A stretch of 64,000 nucleotides of DNA from contig VYZB01000334.1 in NCBI GenBank assembly GCA_013397455.1, positions 395,035 through 459,034 on the forward strand, read 5' to 3'. Of the stretch, positions 26,301 through 41,300 are shown one piece after another. The position numbers and the translations under genes are program-made. The notes under the pieces are model-generated. The model was not told the origin of the DNA. It ran no database searches and worked only from the letters and a program-made list of their open reading frames with translations. The stretch comes from Crotophaga sulcirostris (taxonomy: Eukaryota > Chordata > Aves > Cuculiformes > Crotophagidae). Each line of letters starts with the position of its first letter. The stretch's first letter is position 1.

Positions 26301-29300
26301 AACTTCTTTTCATACAGGGGGTTTCTGTTCCGGTACGTGCTCTCACATGCAGTAATAGCTGGCAGTTACGGGTTTGTCCGGACGGTGGCAACGCTGTTTC
26401 AGAAGCAGTGGATGCAGAGAAACTTAGCTCCCAAATAATTGTCTCTGTGTGTGTACAGAAATGAAACTTGCACTGCAGACTGCCTGCTTCTAGGGCGGTA
26501 ATTCTGGAGTGACAAAATAGCTCTTCAGTCTGAGTGATTCATTATACAGCAGAGCAATTACACTGTGAAAAGCTCACTGCAGATTACTAAAACATTAAGA
26601 TTTGGAAACCAGTTTTTTGTTTTCCTTCAGCTGCCGGAAATGAATTGCCAGCAGGCACGGTATGTCAATCTCTGACTTGAAAGCCAAGAATAGCAGTAAG
26701 TAGTCATATGGACAGGCAGTAACTTGTGTGTTATCTGGTGCTATGGGCAGGTTTGATCTTCAGTGTGCATGTTATTAAACCGAGATGCTGATCTCATTGA
26801 ATTTTGACTGCCAGTGTTAAGTTTTATATGTTACACAGTTGTTACTTCTAATTATTGTTGGTTTGATTTGAGAACTTGTTTTCTTTCAGCAGAAGGCTGT
26901 GTGGGAAGGGTAGTGTAATGATTTTGGGGTGTTTTTTGAGGTCTGGTGGTGGCCAAAAATCACATAGGAAAAATATAGGTTTTTAAATTCCTTGTGTTAA
27001 TAGCTTTCTTTTTACTGTATATAGAGAAAACCAGTAAAGTGCTGGACAGATATGTGTTTTTAATGACTGAAAAAATCTTACTTGATTTTGTGAATCCTGC
27101 TGACTTAACCAGTGGTCATCTGCAGGGTTCAGAATAGCAGCCCTTTGGTAGGTAATACAGAACATGTTTCATTAGGTATGTCTTTCGAAGAGTTAAAATA
27201 ACTACAGAATACCTGTGCTGTTGTGATGGAGTTGCTTGTGGTTTTTTTTCCTACCTGTATATGAAAAAGGGATGCAACTCACCACTGCATCATTCTGTTG
27301 TAAGTTAGCACAGGTGGCAGAAGAAGGGCGACTGTCCCAGAAATACAGTTCATATCAGCAGTCTTGCCTATATTTCATCCTTGGAACATGATTGCTAGAG
27401 CTATGAGTGTTGCAAACGTGATCACTGTATGAATCAAGATTGTTGGTATATCATCATACTTGATTTATGGCTAAATTCTGTTGCTTTAGTCTAATTATCC
27501 TGAAATGCAAGGAGAATTCAACAGATTTCTGGTTTGAAAGGAAGGAGAAAAATCAATGATTAATATATATAAGAACAAGATATGTAAGAACAAAGCTTTA
27601 TACTCTGTATAAAGCTTTAGGGTTTTAAATTGTACTGGCAAACTAAAGAACAGATTTCATATATAGAGGAGACGAAGTGTGTCTGTAGCTGGTACAGGAA
27701 GGATTTTCTAATATGTCTGTAATTAATTTCAGCTCATAATTTATTGGAAATCGGATTAATGGAATCATGAACACTGTGCAAATCCTTTGTTAATTGTGAT
27801 TGTCGTGAAAATTTGGAATGTTCACTTTTAGTGGTACCTTATTTAGTATATCTCTTTAGAAATGGTTTATTACTGTAAAATAAGACTAGAAAGAAAACTG
27901 AAGCATTTAAAGAAAAGCAGAGTGGCTGCATTATTATTATTTTAAAAAGGAAGATTGACTAGAATGGTAAAGAGCTGAACAAAATAGTGCAGCTGAAAAA
28001 CTGCACTGAAAGAGACATTAAGCTAAAGGAGCCGAGGAAGGTTGGTATGCTGCCCTGTGGGCCCCTGTAACCTTTTCAGTTTTTCATGAAGAACAGAGAA
28101 GATGGTAAGGAATTGGGTTTGACTTCTGCTTTGTACAATAGGTTTTTTGTGTTCTTTATAGGTCTTTAAAATACCAAATAAAGTTTCTGTCATAAGAGGC
28201 TTGGCAGTTTTAAGGTCAAATTTACAGAAATAAGAACTGCTTTGCTTTGAGGAGAGGGAAGAATCAGTTTCATGCTCTGCCTCTGGGTACAGGAGTTGTA
28301 CAGAAAGAAGGAACCCTTAAAAATGAGTGTGACACGCTGAGGAAATGGAAATGATGGAGCTAAGACCTTAGTTTCTACGGATCCATTATTTATGGCCATG
28401 TGCATGTGAAATACAAGGTGTTATCACTTCACTCTTCTTGAAATAAAGGACTAATTTGACCAGATTCTCTGTCGAGGTGATCTGAAGGCACCATCAAGGG
28501 GAACTGCAATCAGTGTGAAATCTGCTTCTGATCAGCAGAGGCCAAAGAAAAGATGCATTCTGGTAGACCTCTGCAGGTATTAATGAGTACTCTAGGAACT
28601 GAAAATGTCACAAGCTTTGGAACTCGTGAAGCACATGGACTGATTGATGTTTTGTACTGCTAAGAGTGGTATTGAACTCAAGGATGTGGAAAAGTTGGTC
28701 TTCAGAACTACAACCAGAAAGGAAGAATGAAAAGATAAATAGCACTGTGCAGAAAGGATGACCACTGCAATATCTGAGGACCACGCTGAAGATACTGGCC
28801 ACAGCAGAGTTTAATCTAGCAGAACTAACAGTCCTTGGAAGGGGATCACATCCAGTCACTGATATCCAGTGAGAAAGTGAAAATGGATGTCAGTGAGAGT
28901 GACATCACCTCAGCCAAAACTGATTATTTTAGTTAATAGAGAACAAGGGAGCACAATTTTATAAGGGTCCATTGCTTGCCTGTCATAAGTATTTGCCCAG
29001 GGCTGTTGTTTGGAAGCACATTCGAAGGAAATGCCTGTTAAGCAAATAGGTGCTTCTACATCTAGTAGCTTGTCTGGCTTGAGTTTTATTTCAGACCTGC
29101 AGCAGAACTTCCTGTAATCCGGCATTTCCAAACACCATAGTTTTCTAAGCAACTTAGATTTCCCACACCCTCAGCTGTAGCTATGTATTCCTATCAGTCA
29201 TTTATTTACTTCTCTGTAAGAAGGCAAAAAGGTCCAGGGCATAAATTGAGGCTTTTCTTCTGGTGCTGTGAAGTAATTGTTTGTTTTCTACTGAGAATCT

Positions 29301-32300
29301 TAAATAAAGATGATCTAATGAGGCATCTTGGAATAGGAGAACACTGCCAGCATTTCCCAGTGTCACAGTCCTGCCCATTCTTTTTTCAGCCTTATCCATG
29401 AACAGTATTCGTATTTTTTCTCCCTTTTCCTTAGTGTATAGCAGTGGCTCTGTAGTATGGTCAAGAATGCTCAAATTTAACAGTTGGAACAGGAAGATAC
29501 TATGTGGCAAAGTAATTATTATTAATTAATTGAGCTGAGTTGTTCCTTCATATTTTGATGTGTAGGATATTAAATGTATCTCCTGCCCTGTCTTGGTCAG
29601 AAATGCTAATTATCATGTTTTGCTGTCTGGATCAGGACACACTACCCCAAAGGCTGATAGCAGCCAAAGTTAGGTTCTGCCTGAAGCAGGGTAGGAATTA
29701 ATTCAGGCCCATCATTCGTGTTTGAATAGTATAAAGATTAGTCACATAATTAAATTTAATGCTGCACTTCTAAGTAAGCTGAATTATTGGTATTTTTTCT
29801 CTGAATGTATGGAGAATAAGAGAGTAAAAACACCTTTTTAATTCAGCATCATTGGTACAGTGAATTGGTGTTCAGAGGAGGCTTCCTTTTGTAGTCCGCT
29901 GGCTGCTTCTGCAGACTGGGTGATTATGGTAATTATTGTTACCTTACCAGGGCAGTCACCTTATCACAACCAGTATAATTCTGGGGGAGGAGGGATAGAG
30001 GCAAACACCCATGTTATACTATCCAAGGGAAAATAGACATGTCTAAGGTAATGGTTGAGTTGGATGTCCACATCTAAAGAATGATCAAATTTTTCATCCT
30101 GGAGGCCTGCTGCTATGAAAATCTTGCTGCAGTGGATTGTGGGCTTTACCATGAAGAACAGTAGGAAGGCACGGCTGTGCTTTCCTGAATTTCTCACCTT
30201 GCTACCCTCTCAGATAAGGAATCAGGTGGTGGGTGAAGATGGAAACTGTTTGCTAAGGATTTCTGCTAGCTCTTCCTTATTAGAATTTGTGAATCTGTTC
30301 TGATGGAAAAACTGTTATGTCGAATTTTTTTCTAAGTATTTGTAAAATATTCTGCAGCTTGAAAAAGTTGATTTGAATTGTCCTTGCCTAAAAGTTTGGA
30401 ATAGCAAGAAGTTTCTATATTAATTGATTGTTTCAGACTGCTTACCAACATCCATATACTTCTACATACAGTGCAAGTTGAATACATTCAGGAACCTGGC
30501 TTGGGGCAAATTTTTACAGCTCGGTTGCTACTCTTGAAAAGGGGGTGTAATAGAAAAGCTGGTACAATCATGACAATCTTCTTTGTCTTGATTATCAGAG
30601 GTAATGGTTGGAATAATTCGCTTGCAGACTTTGGCCTCTTTTCAGCTGAAAGGGATTGTGGTCTCTTCCTCAAGTTTTTTTTTGGATCCCTGTAGATGTA
30701 TTGCCCTGGGTGCAGAGCTCACAAAGGAGATCCTTATGTGGTAGGAAGGTATGACATAATGCAAAGTAGGAGTACAACTAACCAAAGATAAATGGAGAAG
30801 TAAGAAGAATTAAATCGTGTGAGCTAGAAGAGAAGAAACTGATAATCTGTGATAGTTGCACACTGGAAGCCAAAGGGAGATCTGATGTGATGCCTTGTTC
30901 TGTTCGGATGTGTAAAGTGCAAATGCGGGCCCTCTTTATAGACATGTGAGGGAAGGAAATAAATTTACGTGCTTTTCTTTAAAAATATTGTTGTTTATTT
31001 TTTATTTCTGTTGACATGTATGTCCTGAGAGCAGGTATGGCTTCAGTGGCTGGCTGTTGAGGAAGAATAGATGTATTAAACAATCTAGACAAAATACTGT
31101 TAGATATTACTTAATGCTACAATTACAGCTACCAGGTTGTATGTTCCACATATTGATCAGATGTGGATTTATACAGGCTGCTAAGTGGATTATAGGCATC
31201 TTTACTCCTACGCTGATATTACTTAGTGTAATGTGGTAGGAGTGATGATTCCTTGTCAGTGTTTCTGGCAGCCACCTTTCCTGTGTCTTTCTCTCTTCAG
31301 GGCTTTTTAAAAAAAGGTAGGAAATCTCAAATATTTAATTTACTATTTACTACATTTTCAATATCTATAGAGATCTGTTTTCTTTCTTCCATATTCAGTG
31401 AAACAGATCATAAAAAGAGGCACTTCTGTCTAAAACTGGAATAAAACAAAAGAATCACATCAGGAGAAAAATGATGTTCAGTTGCTGTGTGATGAAATGT
31501 CTTTGTTTATATACAGTTATTTCAAATCATTCCCTACAGGAGGGGAAGACCCTGCTGTAAAACTACTTCAAAATTTGCCATAGTTATGAGCGAAGAACAA
31601 GAGGCATCTCCGTAGTTTTATGTTGTCTTCCTGGCTGTTGCAGCACAATTTCTTTCATCCATGTAGTTTAAATTTGTTTTCAGATATTACTCTTCTTATT
31701 TGTTAGTGTATTGCACTTACGAGCCATAAACTATAGTCTTGCATCTCTGAGTACCTGCTTGGTCATTTAGACAGGATAGTCTTTATCCAAAGTGTTTAAA
31801 GTTGATGCATTAAAAAAGGTACTGTAGATAATCTAAACATGGATGATAATGGTCATTCTAATTAGCAGAAATGTAACCCACCTGCAGGCTGACTAACTGA
31901 AGCTTTTGTTTTATACTTCTTGGCAAAACAGAAGGTAGAAGAAAATTTTAAGATTAGTTTGTGGATATTTATGTTTTATGTCTATGAATATTACTGTCTA
32001 GACAAAGAGGCAGAAAACAAATTTGGGTTAATTGATACAGACATGTATGTGATACAAGCCAACCTATCTCAGGCTATTGAAAGACAGAGGAGAAGGGGGG
32101 AGTTCACAGAGGAGTTTGAAAATGGAGTATCTTGTAGCTGAAGTGAAAAATAGTGATCCCATGAAGTGTCTGAAGTCAGGATTGAAGTACTCACAGTTTC
32201 TGACTGGAAAATCAATCTTACTGCAGTATTATAAATTCATGATTAGGGTAGGATGTGTATGCCAAGTAAAAAGAAAATTATGTCATTGTAATTGTCTGGA

Positions 32301-35300
32301 TGACAGATTAAGCAGTGTGGAAAATCAGGGAAGTTTTTCTGCATAAGAATTTTTCAATAAGAACCTATGTGTTTGAGAGAGATCCTGAGTATAGAGACAA
32401 GAGAGCTCCCATTCTAAAATAATATCAGAGAGAAAGAAAAGTGATGGCATTCTTTTCTTTCCTTTGCCCGCAGTCGTGATAAATAAGGTCTGTTTTAGAT
32501 GTGCTGATTTAATGTAAATATCAGACATTTGTTTGGGGTTGTCAGAGAGGGAGCGATTTAAAGGCAGAAAGAGACAAGTCATGAAATCCTTAGAAGAGAT
32601 TAATTTGATTTTGTGTATGAGGTGATTTAGCCCTGATATTAAACTCAAAACAACTGTGGAGGGTGCTTAGCAGTAATTTCTATCGGAAACGAGCAGTGAG
32701 AGATTGGCATTATGCTATGGTGTTCTGTACTACAAATTACTTGTCTGAATGGTATTTGCATTACAAAGACTGCAGTGTCTCCAGAGATGAAATATGGAAA
32801 GAGAGGATCAAGGACAGCCAGTGCCATGAGAAAGCGGCCTTCTGAGTATTGCAAGATAGTTATTAGTTACATATTTCTAACAACACCTGTTAGAACAATT
32901 GCTGCAAATGCACTGGAACTTTCTAGCTCATCTTGCTATTCAAATTGCTGACCCACCAGAAAAATCTGGAAGCCAGCAAAGTAGAGTAAGAGAGAAAATT
33001 TTAACTATAGCAAGAAAGGGTGTAGTGGGACTTTTTTGAAAGCAGTATTGTTCACAGACAGGAAGGATCATGAAAAGCCAAACAAGTATATGTTGGAGAT
33101 TAGGAGAGAGGACAAGGGCTTGGATGAAATCAGGTATTTTCCAATTATAATGAATATAGGTAGAAAGAAATGGATTTAAAGAGACAGAAAAGGTAAAAAA
33201 AATGCTTTTCAGTGGAAACTTGAATGTTGGATGGTGATTGGTATTTAGGGTTTAGTCCATTTTGCATTTTCAGATCAAAGTTTGTAATTTGCTGGATATT
33301 CTTTATTTTGAGACTTTTCAAGAGGTTCAAATTTATTTCCAAGAGTTATTGGCAGACTGGAAGTTTTAATTTGTGTTACTCTAAAGTTCACACAGTAGGT
33401 TAAATCATAATATCACTATTTTATATTTTTGAAGTGTTAGCACTTTACAGTGATGATGAAAACTTGTATAACAAAGACATCATAACTGCTAGGTGCAATT
33501 GAAACTGTTTATTGGAGGTAATTTATAGACGAGAGTTGATAAGTCTGCATGTGTAAGATGGCAGGCGGTTGGATTGATACTGGCGTAATGAGGTTCTGAT
33601 GCATTTTCTGAGTGAGAGAGTTGGGGATACAGAAGTTCTGAAGTGTTTCTGTAATGTATGGAGTCATTTCAGCTGTGCTTTCTAATTCTGTGAGGTGAGG
33701 TTTGAGAATGCATTGACTCTGTATTTAGAGTCTGTGATGAGATCTGTAGCTGTAGTCCAATAGCTGTAATCCAGTCCAGTAGCTGTAATGCAACTAGATT
33801 AATTAAATTGAAGCAAAAAGTGTACTAAGATGAAGAATGAGCAGAGTAAAAAGTGGTGACATTACTAAATAGGAAAAAATAAAACGCAAAAAGTTGGCTA
33901 AAATATAAAGAGGAACCTGGAGTTGGCTCAAAAGAATAGTTGCTATTGGGTACATCTGAAGATCACCAAAGTGTGGATGAGTGATAAAGTGCTGACGGTG
34001 AATGAGAACTAAAGCCTATAATTCTATGTAGAGAAAAAGAACCTGCAGCTTATAAAATGGGAGTGAGAATGCGAAATATATCCAAAATACTCTATAGAAA
34101 CTGCCCTGTAGAATGTTGGGGTTAGATTTTTAAGTATGAAAAATTTAAAGACCTAACAAATAGTGTATCTTCATCTGACGTGATGAATTAATGGACAGAA
34201 AGGAAGGTAGTAGGCAGTTTTCTCTAAACGCATATTTCCAAGTGTTTGGGTAGTATGCCTAAAAGATGTTTAATAGGTGCTAAAGAAAGTAGAATGGAGA
34301 AAAAAATATTAGAAGACACCTGGTCCAATGAACATATGAGTTTAAATGTTGGATTAGTCTGATGTTTCAGTTATGACTCGATATCGTACAGGGGACATCC
34401 CACTGTGAATGCTTGTGTAACATTTTGCCAGCTTCGGAAAGAGAAGGTGGATCTCCCATCCTTCCTTCTTCTGCTGCCCCCAGAGTTCAGAAGGCCTTGG
34501 ATGGAGGTACCCCTATTCCTGTTTTCAGTACTCTCCTTTCCATACTTTTTCATCAGGACAGTACTGGAGCCTGCTATTTGTGATGCAGATTACAAGAGTG
34601 ATTGAATTTAGAGGGCTTTTAACATCTCTCTGTGTGTGTTTTTGACTGCCAAATTCTGTGGATACTTAGACACTCCAGGGAGGGATGTTTGTTTAGAGGA
34701 GATACATGTTCATTTGAAGCAGCTGTGATATACTTTTCTGTTGGTAGTAGTCTGTTGGATTTTGTTCTCTATAAACAGAAAATAGGAAAATAACAGAAAA
34801 GTGCTTGGGCTTGTCTTTGAAGTAGCAAATGGAGGAAAGACAGATTTGTGAAACAACCATGGAAACTTGTGCTACTTTTAGGAAGGACTAGGAATGCAGT
34901 TGTAAATGTTAATAAGCACAGAAGGCTGGGATTTGGTGGCAGATACCTAAAAATTATGTTTCGTCCTGTTATATCAAAGCTGTGCAGAACTCCTATGTTG
35001 CGCATACAACCTATCTAGGATTTTTTACAGTTGTAAATCTTACTGTTGATCATCTCAATGATGGAAGATACTTGCAAATGAGACTGTGTAGTATTGCAGA
35101 CAAAGGAGAATATGTGCCTGATTGTGCTTAACTGACATGGCCTCATTCCAGATGAGATTTTAAAAGCTATCGTAAATAAATGTTGCTGGGCAATGTGGTT
35201 GTATATATTGTTTTGTGAAGGCTGCAACAGTTCTGGAAAGCAACCTTTTCCAGCAACACACACAAAAATTAAAATTATACAGAGAACTGTTTTTGAGAGA

Positions 35301-38300
35301 CTGGAGATTGACTGTTTTTCTTTTAAAAGACAAGCCTTTTGTATATTGGAGTGATGCAGTGTTATGGTAGATGACATTATCCAAGTGATGCTTATAGAAT
35401 TCTAGGAATGTTTCAGTCTTTTCCTGAGGGATAAAATAAGCATTTGCATTCAGTTTTTAATTTCACTGGGGTTTTATTTGGTTAATATGACAGTTTTTCT
35501 GTGTGGATCCAGGAGCTGATGGAAGCACTTTGATTCTGTTTCCTCCTCCCCCATGTTCAACAGAATATGAGAGGCAATTGAAGGAAATTAAAGCACAAGA
35601 GAGCTGAAAACGCAAGCACATAACAACCAAGGTGTCTCCAGAAGGACAGATACGTTTTCAAGTTGTAAAGTTGCTTCTATTCTCCTTTTGTGCTAGCGAC
35701 GAAGTGCTTTTCTGCAAGCATTTTCTGAGAGCATTCAAGTACAAGAATATCCCACTGGACAACTTACTGCTGTTGCTGTGTTAAGCTGTTCTCTGTGTAT
35801 CATTGCCATGTTTCCATGTTAACGTGCCATAAGCGATGGAGACCGTGTAGCAAGTTTGAAAGTTAATGTACCCAGAAAGGGCATATCTTTTATACCATAT
35901 GGTGAATTACCTAGCAGTCCTGCAATTAATGTAGTTTTAACTGCTGTGTATTTTCTGTTTTGAAAACCATTTTATTATCTGCATCACAAGGCTTAGTTAA
36001 ACTTCATGTCAATTTTTAAGAAGACATGTACAGTTTTGTAAGTGGAGCAATTATCCTAGAGATTGCCACGTTAAAGAATACCTTTGGTGAGAAAATAATT
36101 GACAAGTACAAAAGCAAAGAGTGAAATCAAACACTTTTGTTTATAGTTATTACTCACTTATCATTTCTCTTTGACCACTTCTAATGCTGTCACTGATTAT
36201 GCTGTAGTTTAAAACAAAAATCAGCTTCGCAAGACGGTAGTGCTACCAGTCTTTCTAAGCAAAACCTTATTAGATGACTTGCCATTTACAGACTTTTCCA
36301 GTTGGCTTAGGAAGATGAGAAAAAGAAATGTTCATGAACTTCATGAACTGCACATGTGTGCGAGAGGTATTATTAAATTAAAAGCAAAGCTAAATGAACT
36401 GTTTAGTATTATTGGCTATTGAGTAGAAAAGCCAAGGAAAATATTGTGATGACCTTTTAGCCATGATCATTAAACGAGAGCAGCAAGGCAAGATTTGGAA
36501 ATAGAAGGTAATATTTTTATTAAAACAGCCAATTTTGTTTTCGGAAAAAATAAACAGACTGACTTTTGAGGCCCGAAATATATTTCAGTTCTGAGTCAGA
36601 AGTTGAGTATTTCGATCATAAATAAGTGAGTTTGGGGGTGTCTGGAAGGAGACCAATATAATCTACAAGTTGTGCACTTAATGCCATAAAAATTGTTATC
36701 TGTAATACTTTTGTGACACCTTGCTGAAATGCAGGTTTAGTGTCATCCTAGGCTTATCTGACTTGTGACGTTATTACTTGGTGCATTTCTTTGGTATCCG
36801 CATATGACTGATTTCTCTTATTAACACAACTGTCTAAATTGTAATTCTAAAACTGTTTTGCACAGATTAGGGCTCTTTTCAAGTGCATGTGTTTCTTGTT
36901 CCTATTAAACATATATATGTAATTGATACTCTAATGACTTTCAAGGTTACATTGGAAGGAAAAAAGAAATCACAGTTTAGTATCTGTAACTATGGTGCTA
37001 GAAGATGGCACTGAATAAATATGTAGCACATCTAGATTTCCGGGGATTGCATTTGTTAGATTTGTGAGTTTTCTTTTGTGCAACTCTGTGTTGCTTATTA
37101 ACACTGTTTTCAACTTTTGTTTTCTTGTGGAGTTTTGAAGTACTTCAATGTTTTCAGTTTTGCTGGAAGGCCTGGAAGTTGCCAGGTTGGAGTCCACACA
37201 GAAACTGGAAAATTCTGTTTTTTCATGTATTAGATGGAAGTTCAGTGAGCTCCCTTTGGAAGTGCTTTGGTACTCTGCACTTTTAATAAAGCATCATGGC
37301 CTGGAACTTGACAGATATGGATAAAATGGAAATAATAGTTTTGAGAAATAGAGGTGAAGTGAGGTTTTAAAGTCATGTGAGACAAGGGTAAACCCTAAAA
37401 CTGAACAGGAAAGAGCACGCAATGATGGTGGATTAATACTGTTAAAATGGATTCTTGGTGCCTGTCCTTCGCATACATTATAGTGGATTCGATGAGTAGT
37501 ACTCTGGATATTTTGAGAAATAGAACCATGTTTTCTTCTTATTCCTCGCTTCCTTTCTGGCAAGCTCCACAGACGAATGTAACCGAATAATCCAATATTC
37601 AAGAAGCTGCTAAAATGAAAGCTACTATAATACATTCAGTAATTACTATTCTTGCCATCTACCTTAGCAGAATCTGTACTGTATCTTAATACTCAGGTGC
37701 TAAAACTCGTGACTGGAAACTGTGTGTGTTACAGAACATATAGTTTACTATATAAAATTACTGTCATTAGAGAAGAGATGGTGTGTGCTTTTGTTTTGCT
37801 GTTAAAACTAATAAGTATATGACCATATGAAACTAAAATACAATCCCAGCATTATTTGATCCATGATGTTGTGACTCAAGCAAAACCAGAGATCTGCTGA
37901 AATAAGGTTTTGAGCAAAATTGGGAGTGTTTTTTGTCATGCTGAGCAGGGAGCCTGAGTTCTAATAATAGCAAGTTTATAAGGGTCAGTTTCATATGGAT
38001 GGTTTAAAAGAGGGGCCAGTAATTTTCTCTGGACAACATGCCCCTTTGACCTGCTTATTGGCTGAGGCATGAGATTTCACCTCCCTAGTCTTAATTCCCC
38101 TCACAGCTGCGTACCAACATTTTTTCCTTGAGTCTCTTTTTTTTTTTTTTTGAGACAAACTTCGTTTTCAACATAGACTAGTTCTCTCACATGGTTTGGT
38201 TGGTTTTTGGTTGTTGTTGTTTGTTTTTAATAAGTAAATCATACTTAAAGTTAAGAAAACAGTCAGGGAAATAGCATAGATCAGTTAGTTTTGAGAGTTC

Positions 38301-41300
38301 GGAGTTACGATCAATTCATGTCATTGCAGCTCACAGAAAAGAGAATGTAGTGCAGGTATCCAAGGCAGGGTGGATGGGCTTCACGAAAGAAATGCTGTAG
38401 TGACACATTAAAAGTGATAAAACCTTAGTACATTGAAGGTCTTCTGCAAGGGAATTATTCTGTAGCTGCTTGGTTTTAGGTTTCCTTCCTCATTCTGAGA
38501 ATTAACTGAAGATTTGGTGTATGAAAAATGAAGATGCCCCACTGAGTTCTGTAAACTGAAAGACAGTCTTGTGTTTTGGAGTATGATATCTGTATTGAAA
38601 CATACAGAACATAATTATTCTTCTCAGTGTTAGGAAAGTACATTCAGTAAACCACCATCCATCCCATCACACATAGTTATCCCTGGTAGAAAGACAGTCA
38701 ATACATGAATAGATGAATAGTCTTTTTCAGTTAATTTTTCTTTGTGAACAATTTTTTTGTATATGGAAAGAAGGTCATAGAATATGTAATAAGCAGACTA
38801 TTTAGTTTACTTGCAAATTGGAAAAGTAGTAGTGTTTTATATATTTCATGTTCCTGTCTAAGGGAGAGAATGACAAGTAGTATTCTAAAGCTATTTCTAT
38901 TTATCACTGAAACATACCGTAAAGTGAATAATAGGTTCAAATAACTGGTTTGAAAGCATTTATAATATGTTCATAAACTCATAGAATTGTATAGGTTGGA
39001 AAAGACCTCAAAGATCATCCAGTCCAGCCATCAATGTTTTGAAGGCCTTTCTGGTTTATTCTATTACTAAAAAAAATAGGAAATGTAATTCCATTTTTTA
39101 TGTAAAAGAAAAAAACAGGTCATTTTTCTTGGCTTATTATTTAACACTTTCAATGGTAGACAAAGATGATGAGGGGAAAAATTACCTGTCTCAAGCTGGT
39201 AGGCACTATGGGAAAAATTACTTGTCTCAAGCTGGTAGGCACTATGGAAAAATGGCTTGTCTCAAGCTAGTGGCACTATATCTGTGGTGTTTCTATTTTA
39301 GTCCAGCTTGAATTCTAACATAAGACAATTGCACAAATTTACAATTCAAAGTGTGTTTCATCGGGGAGAAATCCACGGATTGTTTTGACACTCAGTTAGA
39401 AATTCAGCATGAAGATGGATGTCTCATGAAATTTGCAGCTGCTGATTGAATTTATATTTCCAAATAGGCCATCAAGAGTACCAACCTGAAGGGGAAGTGG
39501 GGGAGAAATTACAAAAATTGTAAGACTAGCATTTTTTCCTCAGCTTTATAATAGCAAATTACTTGTAATAAGGTCCTATACTGACCAGGATTAAAGAAAA
39601 CTACAAGCAGACAGAAGAGAATGATTTCTCAATTTAATTGATTTGAACTAAATATGTCTGAATCTGATATTTAAATATATGTTTAGTCATCTGTGAAGTA
39701 TGTAAAATGCAACTGTAATTAAGAAGTGTCCTTTAACTGAAAACTCAGACTCTTACTGGTAATTACAGAAAGTTTATCATACAGGTAATTTGATTTTATA
39801 ATAAATAATACGATAGAAATGAATAATATCGAAGTGTGCAAAAGTAGAGCGTAATTATTAGGAGTGAAGATCTCATCTCTGGTGTTGCTCCCTGTCATTC
39901 ATTCACACACACAGATAGGAGATGATGTGTAAGATCCACATTTATTTTTCTGAGGAACAATTATTGTTACATTAATCATTTAAAAAGCGAACATTCATTT
40001 ATAAAAACAAGTCCCTGTTTTCAAAACAATTATTTAGACATGTCATTGAGACAAATGGTATAATAAAATTGAACAAATTTCTTTTGTTCAGAAAGTTTTT
40101 TCTGTCTGTTTACTACCTATTTATGTTTTCATGGTAGGAAGGTTAAAGTATCTTCTTTTTTGGTAGAAGCAAGATCATTATTATAATCTTTGAGAGATTC
40201 TAACTCCCTTATCACCTTTGTTTCAAAATACCTGTGCATCTTGAGACTATGGGAAGGCCTAATGTTTGGCTGTTTTCTTGCATCTCTGTGTTAGAGATTT
40301 ATGCATGCAACTTCCAATGCATAGCAAGGCAGCTATAACCACCAAGTTCTATTCAGAAGCCTTTTCCCCATAGTTAGTAGTCTGCATCTGTACCATCCTA
40401 TACTGCAGTTCCATCATGTCTTTCAACCTGAGGAAAATCAACAAAAATAGATTTTGAGGTCCGAAGACATCTAAATGTTCCAGAAGCTCTTAAGGGAGTT
40501 CTCCATAACTGGGCAGCCCAGGGTTGTATTGTGGTGTGGTTTGATGCCAATCATGTGTAGTCTTGATATCAGTAAGATTTCTTAGCATATGAAGACATTT
40601 AAGAATGAAAGAGATTGTGTGACATCTTAATATAAAAACATGGGGCTCGCATATCTTAGCTGCTCAAACCACAAAGAAATTATTAGAATTCTAATGAGAT
40701 TAATTGAATAATTGCAGTAATGAGCATCTTTATGAATGTCATTATTTCTGAGAACTTACACTTTAGAGATTAAATGCGTTGGTTTTTTCTAACTTGCGAA
40801 GTAACCACACAGACTCTTGAGATTTTTGTAGAAAAACAAATTCAGAGGTTGACTTGGGTCTAAAAAACTTTGATTTCCAGGTAGTCTTTGGTCTGTCCAT
40901 GTGGTTCCAGTTTATCATGTTCATGCTCAAAGTATCTTTGAAAGAAGATCATTGTCGCAGTACATTGCTATGTGAATTTTTTTTTCTTCACCAGCTGCAC
41001 TGTTATGAGCTGAAAGGAGTCCCTGCTGCCACTTTACCTGGTTGTGTGCGTACTGACTGTCTCATCTCACAAGACATATCTTTGCCATGAAGTTATTTAT
41101 AAAAGTGCAAAACTTCTGTTAACGCGGCTGTATGATGTTTTCTCTTTTGGCAACCCTGGTGGACTACCATTATCTTATGTTTATTTCCATATTTGTTAGA
41201 TATTTTATTTCCTTGAAGGCGTACAGTGTTTCTCTTGACTCTAGTAGGCTAAACTTGGTGCATATCCCTGCAAACCATTTGCATGTTCAGATTTGTGCTG

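Noticed and set aside
38137..38151. Run of 15 T as the tail of an antisense processed pseudogene
   Set aside because: The adjoining sequence shows no mRNA-like or coding similarity; treated as a simple run.
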